A stretch of 32,383 nt of DNA from an uncultured Verrucomicrobia subdivision 3 bacterium. Lineage in GTDB: Bacteria; Verrucomicrobiota; Verrucomicrobiia; Limisphaerales; UBA11358. Shown here one piece after another: positions 26,622-32,383 of this stretch. Position 1 is the stretch's first letter. The number at the start of each line of letters is the position of its first letter. The notes under the pieces were generated by a model. It did no database searches. It had not been told where the DNA came from and saw nothing but the letters and a program-made list of their open reading frames with translations. The stretch is taken from contig CAIXFY010000010.1 in NCBI GenBank assembly GCA_903918885.1, positions 1 to 32,383 of the forward strand. Direction: 5' to 3'. A program made the position numbers and the translations under genes.

Positions 26622-29366
26622 TCAATCGACAATTTCAGCTTGCGCCTTCGTCCGGATGTCTCCCGAGGAAGCGCCGACTTCAATCTCAAACTCGCCGGGT
26701 TCCACCACATAGCGCTTGCCCGCGACATCCCATTGGCGCAAGGCGCTGGCTGGAAATTCCAAGTTCACCGTCGTGCTGGCGTTGGCCATCAGATGAACGC
26801 GCTGAAACGCGGCAAGGTTGCGGATGGGTTGTGGCACTTTGGAATTCAGGTGCCGCACATAAAGCTGCACCACCTCGTCGCCTGCCAACGCACCAATATT
26901 TTTCAAATTGAACGACACGCTGAACTTGCCGTCTGCTTTCGCCGAACTCGAATTCACTTTCAAGTCGCGATATTTAAACCGCGTGTAGCTCAAGCCGTGG
27001 CCAAAAGGATACAACGGCTTACCCGTGAAATAACGGTAGGTGCGGTTGCTCATCGCGTAATTTTCAAACGCTGGCAAATCGGCGGTGGCGCGATAAAAAG
27101 TCACCGGCAATCGCCCGCTGGGATTATAATTGCCGAACAATATGTCGGCCAGCGCCGTGCCGCCGGCCTGCCCCGGATACCATGCCTGCAAAATCGCCGG
27201 CAGATTTTCCGCTGCCCACGGAAACGCCACCGCGCCACCGCTGCAATTGACGAACACCACCGGCTTGCCGGTCTTCTGCAATCCCTGGAGCAAGGCGGTC
27301 TGCGGCGCGGGCAGTTCGATTTCCGAACGGTCGCCGCCGGCGAATCCCGTCAGTTTCAACTTCTTGAACTTGCCACCTTCTTCGCCTTCCAACTCCGCGC
27401 TGATGCCGCCGACGAAAATGACCGCATCCGCCGCGCGCGCCAGTTCCATCGCGTTTTGAAAACCCGGCGACTGCGTATCAAGTGTTTGACCTTCCGGCAG
27501 CGCCATCGGACAACCCATGGCGGTCGTGACGCTGACCTGACTGCCGAGCGCGTTTTTGATGCCCTGCAAAAAAGTCACCGGCGCGGCCGGCGTGCCGTTG
27601 TAGTTCCCGACCAGCACCGGAACGGAATCTGCGTTCGGCCCGATCACCGCGACGGTGTGGAGTTTCGTTTTGTCCAGCGGGAGCACGCCGTCGTTTTTTA
27701 ACAGCACGATGGATTCACGCGCCGCCTGCAATGCCACCCTCGCGTGCGCGGGCGTGTTCAATTCCGACGCCGGAATGCTCGCAAAGGGCACGCGGCTGGG
27801 CGGATCGAATAGCCCGAGTTCAAAACGGATTTTCAACAGGTGATGCAGCGCGCGGTCAATGTCCGCCTCCGAGCACAAACCGGATTTCACCGCCTGCACG
27901 CGATGGTCGTTCGCGCCGCATTCGAGATCGCAGCCGGCCTTGAGCGCGGCGGCGGCGGCTTCCTCGGGCGTTTTCACAAACTTGTGATTCTTGAAAATGT
28001 CGCTCACCGCGCCGCAATCGGAAGTGACATAGCCATCGAAGCCCCATTTTTCACGGAGTGTTTCCGTCAGCAAAAACGGACTGGCACAGCAGGGAACGCC
28101 GTTGAACGAATTGTAAGCGCCCATGACGCCCGCGACTTTGCCCTCGCGCACCGCCGCCTCGAATTGCGGAAGATAGGTTTCGTAAAGATCGCGTTCCGGC
28201 GGCGCGACATCGAAGATGTGTCGCGATGGTTCAGGCCCGCTGTGAACGGCAAAATGTTTGGCGCAGCCCGCCGCCTTCAAATAATGCGGATCATCTCCCT
28301 GCAATCCGTGAATGAACGCCACGCCCAGCCGCGCCGTCAGAAATGGATCTTCGCCGTAAGTTTCCTGACCGCGTCCCCAACGCGGATCGCGAAAAATATT
28401 TATGTTCGGCGTCCAAAAAGTTAGACCGTAATAACGCCGATGATCCTTGCTGTAACCGGCCTCGGCATATTTGGCGCGGCCTTCGGTGGAAATGGTATCG
28501 CCGATTTGCTGCATCAGCGGCGTGTCCCACATGGCGGCCATGCCGGTCGCCTGCGGAAAAACCGTGGCTTTGCCCGCGCGCGCCACACCGTGCAGACATT
28601 CGTTCCAATAATCATATGCCGGCAATCCTAGCCGTGCGATGGCCGGAGCGCTGTTGGCGAGTTGCTGGGCTTTTTCCTCCAAGGACATGCGGCGGATTAT
28701 GTCGTCCACGCGCGCGTCCAGCGGCTTGTCTGCGTCCAGATAAATGGCTGGTTCTTTTACGATGGGAATTTTGCTGTCGGCGGCGGCGGCCATTGGTTTC
28801 GCTTCGGTCGCCAAAAATGAGGCCACGCCATCGCCGGAGGAATTGCGGATGAAAATGGCGTTGAACTTCGCATCGCCCTTGACGGCGGTAAGAGTAATCG
28901 CCAGCGGCCCGTTCAACGCGTCGCCTTGGTGTTCGACTTGGGCGATGAAGCGGTAGGCTTTGGCGAAACCGCCGGCCACGGCAAAAATATCCAGCCGCTT
29001 CGCGAGCGTCTTGTCGCCGCAAACGATATCCATCAGGCGTTGGCCCGGCGCTTTTTTGTAAGTCTCCGCGAGGTCAATTTCCACGGTGTAGTTGCCGGCT
29101 GGCAGTCCGGGAACGGTGGCGGTCAGCGACGATCCGTAAACTTCGCCGGCAAACACCGCCGGGTTGTCCGCGCCGGTCACTTTGATTTCCGCTGGCGTGC
29201 GGAAGTGGTGAATGTTGCCGGTCAGCACCACCGGAAATCCGCAACAAGACGGTGCTGATTCCTGCGCTGACAATGACGACTCATTCAAAAGTATCGCCGC
29301 AACTGCCAAGAGCAGGCCGAATATTTTAGTGCGAATCGGGAAGCGGAATGAGGCGCGAAAATTCAT
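26622..29366 (-). CDS. secreted GH3 beta-glycosidase with N-terminal malectin-like domain
   Basis: 914 residues. After a signal peptide (…IFGLLLAVAAILLNESSLSAQ) residues about 45-185 form a malectin-like carbohydrate-binding domain (GNYTVEIDLAETY...GQRLMDIVCGD...FNAIFIRN). The GH3 catalytic part starts near 220 and resembles the xylosidase/beta-glucosidase branch: DYWNECLHGVARAG, NINIFRDPRWGRGQETYGEDP, AKHFAVHSGPE and YVTSDCGAVSD, with Asp450 as nucleophile. It ends with the alpha/beta sandwich and a fibronectin-III-like domain. It is clearly distinct from the other GH3 in this group, so the two probably remove different sugars. It starts 36 bases after the GH92 stop. Confidence 0.93.
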   Translation of the reverse strand: MNFRASFRFPIRTKIFGLLLAVAAILLNESSLSAQESAPSCCGFPVVLTGNIHHFRTPAEIKVTGADNPAVFAGEVYGSSLTATVPGLPAGNYTVEIDLAETYKKAPGQRLMDIVCGDKTLAKRLDIFAVAGGFAKAYRFIAQVEHQGDALNGPLAITLTAVKGDAKFNAIFIRNSSGDGVASFLATEAKPMAAAADSKIPIVKEPAIYLDADKPLDARVDDIIRRMSLEEKAQQLANSAPAIARLGLPAYDYWNECLHGVARAGKATVFPQATGMAAMWDTPLMQQIGDTISTEGRAKYAEAGYSKDHRRYYGLTFWTPNINIFRDPRWGRGQETYGEDPFLTARLGVAFIHGLQGDDPHYLKAAGCAKHFAVHSGPEPSRHIFDVAPPERDLYETYLPQFEAAVREGKVAGVMGAYNSFNGVPCCASPFLLTETLREKWGFDGYVTSDCGAVSDIFKNHKFVKTPEEAAAAALKAGCDLECGANDHRVQAVKSGLCSEADIDRALHHLLKIRFELGLFDPPSRVPFASIPASELNTPAHARVALQAARESIVLLKNDGVLPLDKTKLHTVAVIGPNADSVPVLVGNYNGTPAAPVTFLQGIKNALGSQVSVTTAMGCPMALPEGQTLDTQSPGFQNAMELARAADAVIFVGGISAELEGEEGGKFKKLKLTGFAGGDRSEIELPAPQTALLQGLQKTGKPVVFVNCSGGAVAFPWAAENLPAILQAWYPGQAGGTALADILFGNYNPSGRLPVTFYRATADLPAFENYAMSNRTYRYFTGKPLYPFGHGLSYTRFKYRDLKVNSSSAKADGKFSVSFNLKNIGALAGDEVVQLYVRHLNSKVPQPIRNLAAFQRVHLMANASTTVNLEFPASALRQWDVAGKRYVVEPGEFEIEVGASSGDIRTKAQAEIVD

Positions 29367-29402
29367 GGCCGAAATTTATTTTGGGATTTTGATTATGAGA
29401 AT

Positions 29403-31766
29403 CTATTTCCAAAATACCGTTTTCTGGCCGCCCATTTCAAACACCAATTCCGCACCGGCCATGATTTCGGCGTAGGAAATGAACGGCGTTTTCACCGGCA
29501 CGCCGTTCAGCGTGACGCGTTGCACATACGGATGGTTTGCCGCGTCATTTTTCATCCGCACCACGAAAGTTTTTCCGTTGGGCAATGCGACGCGCGCCTC
29601 GTCAAACAGCGGTCGTCCGAGTGAATAACGCGGGTCGCCCGGCGTCACTTGATAGATGCCCATCGCACTCAAGACGAACCACGCGGACATCTGGCCGCAA
29701 TCTTCGTTGCCGATCAAGCCCGCCGGCGACGCCGGATAAAATTCGGTCATGATTTTGTAAACCAGTTCGTCTGTGCGCCATGGTTGTTCCGCCCAGTTGA
29801 ACAGATAGGCGATGTGATGACTCGGCTCGTTGCCGTGCGCGTATTGCCCGATGAGGCCGCTGATGTTGCGGTCAATCTGGTCGGTGAGCGGACCAGTCTG
29901 AACGGGTGCGGTGGTGAACGTCTCGTTGAGCTTCGTGGCAAAGCCGTCGCGTCCGCCATACAAATCCATCAAGCCCGGCAAGTCCTGGGGCACGAACCAA
30001 GCCCATTGCCACGCGTTGCCCTCGGTGTATTCGCCGCCTTTGTGATTGGAATCCGTCGGGTTGAACGGCTCAACCCAAGTGCCATCCCGTTTTTTGCCGC
30101 GCATGAAGCCGGTCTTGGGATCAAAATAATTTGTATAGTATTTCGCGCGTTTAAAATATTCAGCGGCAATGTCCGCGCGCCCCATGGCTTTGGCCATCGT
30201 CGCGATACACCAGTCGTCATAAGCAAACTCCAGTGCCTTGGAGACGGATTTGACCTCCAGGTCGGCGGGAATGAAACCTAGCGTGGCGTTATACAATTTC
30301 GCCTTGGGCATCAGTTCGTTCTTCGTCTTGTCCGAGTTGTAGGGAATCGGTTTCTTGTCGTCATACACCGAAGCGAAGACAACCGCGTCGAGGGCTTTGT
30401 TCGTGTCGAAGTCGCGCAGGCCTTTCATGTAAGCGTCCACGATGACGGAAACGGCGTGATACCCAATCATGCAGCCGGTGTAATTCGCGGCGAGCGGCCA
30501 CATCGGCAAAATGCCACCCTCATCAGAGGTGCGGAGCAGCGAACGAATCCAAGCCTGATCAAGGTCGGGATGAATGATGGTCTGCAGCGGATGTTGCGCG
30601 CGGAAACAATCCCAGAGCGAAAAGGTCGAGTAGTTCGTGAAATTGGCATCCTGATGAATCTGCTGCTTCATGTCGCGATAACGGCCATCCACATCACTCG
30701 CGATGTTGGGGCAGATGGAGGCGTGATAGAGCGCGGTGTAAAAAGATTTCTTTTGATCCTCGCTGCCACCGGAACCCCGGATGTGAGCGGGTTGTTGGCC
30801 TAACATTCTGGGGGAGTAATATACTTTCCTTTGTTCTTCGCTGCTGCCGGAAATCTGGATGCCACCGAGTTGTTTTTCCCACACTTTCTTTGCCGCCGCC
30901 ACGACGCCATCGAAATCCCAGCCCGGCAATTCAGCAACCAGATTTTTCTTCGCGCCGGCCATGTCCACCGGACTGATACCGACCTTGACCAAAACCTGCT
31001 CCTTCGCCGTGGTGGAAAATTGTAATTTGGCCTTCACGTTATTGCCGGTCACGCTGAGCGCTTTCTGCGCGACGTCATCGGAATACAAAACGGCCTTGAA
31101 CGGCTTGGAAAATTCCGCGTGAAAATAAATCCAACGGTTCGGCGCCCAGCCGCTGACGTGCCGCCAGCCGGCGATTTCATGGTCGTTGACGATTTCCAGT
31201 TCCGCTTCCAAAACTTTTTTATTTTGGAGGCTGTGTTTCATATCAATGACGAAGCCAGCATTCTCTGCTTGCGGGAAAGTGTGGCGGGAAATTCCGACGC
31301 GCGGCGTGGCGGTCAATTCCGTCGTGGTTTGGCAGCGGTCGAGAAAAACTTTGTAGTAGCCCGGCGTGGCCACTTGATTTTCTTTTTTGAACGGCGAACG
31401 GTAGCCATAGTCGGGTTTTTGCGTCGTGCCGGAACTGATGTTCACCTCGCCGGTGAACGGCATCAGCAGCACATCGCCATAATCCCCAATTCCCGTGCCG
31501 CTCAAGTGCGTGTGGCTAAAACCCCAAATCTCGGTGTCATCGTTGTAATAGCCGCCGCACGCATCCCAAGCCGCCGTGCGCGTGTCGGGACTCAACTGCA
31601 CCATGCCGAACGGCGTGGTCGCGCCGGGAAAAGTGTGCCCGTGATCGCCCGTGCCGATGAGCGGGTCAACATATTTCAAAACGTCGCCGGAGTCAGCGGC
31701 GCCAAGATTCAGCGCCACGGTCAGCATCGCCAATCCGACAGATGTGTTTAGGCAAAATTTCTTCAT
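29403..31766 (-). CDS. secreted GH92-family exo-alpha-mannosidase-like enzyme
   Basis: 787 residues. Signal peptide MKKFCLNTSVGLAMLTVALNLGAA. Then YVDPLIGTGDHGHTFPGATTPFGMVQLSPDT, the standard GH92 opening; GFSHTHLSGTGIGDYGDVLL; and near the C-terminus HGNEPSHHIAYLFNWA and GNEDCGQMSAWFVLSAMGIYQVTPG. GH92 enzymes are Ca2+-dependent inverting exo-mannosidases for N-glycans and related alpha-mannosides. It leads the minus-strand group with two GH3 genes. The hinge before the catalytic (alpha/alpha)6 domain contains an in-frame partial duplication (residues 303-344; see the repeat entry) not usual for the family. Confidence 0.93.
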   Translation of the reverse strand: MKKFCLNTSVGLAMLTVALNLGAADSGDVLKYVDPLIGTGDHGHTFPGATTPFGMVQLSPDTRTAAWDACGGYYNDDTEIWGFSHTHLSGTGIGDYGDVLLMPFTGEVNISSGTTQKPDYGYRSPFKKENQVATPGYYKVFLDRCQTTTELTATPRVGISRHTFPQAENAGFVIDMKHSLQNKKVLEAELEIVNDHEIAGWRHVSGWAPNRWIYFHAEFSKPFKAVLYSDDVAQKALSVTGNNVKAKLQFSTTAKEQVLVKVGISPVDMAGAKKNLVAELPGWDFDGVVAAAKKVWEKQLGGIQISGSSEEQRKVYYSPRMLGQQPAHIRGSGGSEDQKKSFYTALYHASICPNIASDVDGRYRDMKQQIHQDANFTNYSTFSLWDCFRAQHPLQTIIHPDLDQAWIRSLLRTSDEGGILPMWPLAANYTGCMIGYHAVSVIVDAYMKGLRDFDTNKALDAVVFASVYDDKKPIPYNSDKTKNELMPKAKLYNATLGFIPADLEVKSVSKALEFAYDDWCIATMAKAMGRADIAAEYFKRAKYYTNYFDPKTGFMRGKKRDGTWVEPFNPTDSNHKGGEYTEGNAWQWAWFVPQDLPGLMDLYGGRDGFATKLNETFTTAPVQTGPLTDQIDRNISGLIGQYAHGNEPSHHIAYLFNWAEQPWRTDELVYKIMTEFYPASPAGLIGNEDCGQMSAWFVLSAMGIYQVTPGDPRYSLGRPLFDEARVALPNGKTFVVRMKNDAANHPYVQRVTLNGVPVKTPFISYAEIMAGAELVFEMGGQKTVFWK
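30735..30860 (-). repeat. imperfect in-frame tandem duplication inside the GH92 gene
   Basis: Two 48-base copies (30813-30860 and 30735-30782, read on the minus strand) lie with a 78-base period, separated by 30 bases. They encode IQISGSSEEQRKVYYS and IRGSGGSEDQKKSFYT, matching at 8 of 16 residues. The second copy carries the family-typical continuation FYTALYH. The intervening segment is PRMLGQQPAH. Confidence 0.7.
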
Positions 31767-31774
31767 GTTGGTTG

Positions 31775-31803
31775 ATATGATTTCGTGGGCAGTGGCAGGT
31801 CAA
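31775..31803 (-). promoter_or_regulatory. candidate promoter for the GH92/GH3/GH3 group
   Basis: On the minus strand TTGACC (complement of 31798-31803), a 17-base spacer and TCATAT (complement of 31775-31780) precede the GH92 ATG by only 8 bases. The -35 is good (5/6), the -10 weak (3/6), and the implied leader would be almost absent. Confidence 0.25.
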
Positions 31804-31866
31804 GGGAATTGGTTTCCGCAAAAACCGGGATGCGGCAGTTAAAAGGATTGTCTGGAAAAACGACTA

Positions 31867-32383
31867 TTAAGCAAAGTAGCGTTCTGCCTTTGCGATGATC
31901 TTCGCGTAATCAATCTTGTAATCACAGCGCTCGCGCATCACCACCAGATCAATTCCATTTGTATCCTTCTCCGCAGCGGGCATGGCTTGATAATGTTCCC
32001 GCACTTCGAGATTGCCGTCCTGTTCGTAGTAAGCGACGAACCGGCAAATCTTGTTAAAGTTCAGCGGATGCGCCTCAGCGAAGGTCTTGCAGGAAGCACA
32101 ACCCGGACACAACACTGGGTCGCTGGCCAGCATCAGATTTTTCAACAGCGTCTTGTGTTCGGCGGTCAAAGGATGTTTGTAAATGCGCGCCGCCTCGGTG
32201 TTAATGGCCATCTCGGTGTCGTTGGCGATCCACACCACGGCGCCGGAAACCCGGTGGTCGCTCCATACCGCGTGCAACGCCGCTTGATGCGTGGTCAGCC
32301 CAAGCTTATCAAATTCCGGAATCCGCTGCGGCATCTTCTTTGCGTTGCGCATCACCTTCATGCACATCAGGCCGATGCCCGCT
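31867..32383 (-). CDS. aldo/keto reductase-like protein, C-terminal part
   Basis: The frame is open to the right edge, so the start lies outside the window; an internal ATG at 32367 is probably not the real start, because the codons before it read AGIGL and complete AGIGLMCMKVMR, a strand typical of aldo/keto reductases (GIGVIAMK). Next come QAALHAVWSDHRVSGAVVWIAND and a Cys-rich C-terminal segment CPGCASCKTF, as in aldo/keto reductase relatives with ferredoxin-like or metal-binding tails. The visible 171 residues lack the catalytic Tyr/Lys part, so activity cannot be judged. It is 100 bases upstream of the GH92 gene on the same strand and may or may not belong to that unit. Confidence 0.65.
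   Translation of the reverse strand, partial: AGIGLMCMKVMRNAKKMPQRIPEFDKLGLTTHQAALHAVWSDHRVSGAVVWIANDTEMAINTEAARIYKHPLTAEHKTLLKNLMLASDPVLCPGCASCKTFAEAHPLNFNKICRFVAYYEQDGNLEVREHYQAMPAAEKDTNGIDLVVMRERCDYKIDYAKIIAKAERYFA

Noticed and set aside
26514-27701. A 395-codon plus-strand open frame opposite the malectin-GH3 gene
   Set aside because: It is a codon-bias shadow of the GH3 gene with no conserved pattern.

Overview
The window looks like a carbohydrate-catabolism island from a PVC-superphylum bacterium, most likely a Verrucomicrobium. The reasons are a fucose-type pathway joined to a bacterial microcompartment (BMC) shell gene, formylglycine-type sulfatases beside GH29, GH3 and GH92 enzymes with signal peptides, no SusC/SusD pair (which argues against Bacteroidota), and few recognisable Shine-Dalgarno motifs. 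The combination of an alginate-lyase-like PL7 end, alpha-L-fucosidases and sulfatases suggests algal (alginate/fucoidan-like) or similar fucose-bearing glycans, but the substrate is an inference.

Layout. (1) 1-3266: the end of a PL7 lyase, about 350 bases without a clear gene, then a histidine kinase/LuxR-type response regulator pair. By eye this part is less GC-rich than the genes after it. (2) 3462-11022, + strand: two GH29 fucosidases, an SSS-family symporter, a secreted alpha/beta hydrolase, a lipoprotein mutarotase, an SDR dehydrogenase and an L-fuconate dehydratase. (3) 11030-11911, - strand: an AraC-type regulator, convergent with block 2 and divergent from block 4. (4) 12034-20275, + strand, very tightly packed with several 4-base ATGA overlaps: Gfo/Idh/MocA oxidoreductase, a solute-binding-like protein with no signal peptide, MaoC hydratase, class III CoA-transferase, a cytosolic mutarotase, a second MaoC lacking the catalytic His, a RhaT-like permease, an L-fuconolactonase-like amidohydrolase, a DHDPS/DapA-family aldolase and a tandem BMC-domain shell protein. 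(5) 20300-23830: two sulfatases. (6) 23881-31766, - strand: GH3 with PA14, GH3 with malectin-like domain, and GH92, convergent with the sulfatases. (7) The C-terminal part of an aldo/keto reductase-like protein runs off the right end.

How the genes fit together: fucosidases and sulfatases release L-fucose outside the cytoplasm; mutarotases equilibrate anomers on both sides of the membrane; symporters import it; an SDR oxidises it to the lactone; the amidohydrolase opens the lactone; the enolase-superfamily dehydratase makes 2-keto-3-deoxy-L-fuconate; the DapA-like aldolase cleaves this to pyruvate and L-lactaldehyde. The most striking observation is that this aldolase carries a linker and a 19-residue amphipathic C-terminal tail resembling a BMC encapsulation peptide, and lies 3 bases upstream of the shell gene. 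That suggests a non-phosphorylative fucose pathway whose aldehyde-producing step is packaged in a microcompartment. Vertex (pentamer) proteins and an aldehyde dehydrogenase are absent here and would have to be encoded elsewhere. The CoA-transferase/MaoC pair/cytosolic binding protein block in the same operon is unexplained by this pathway.
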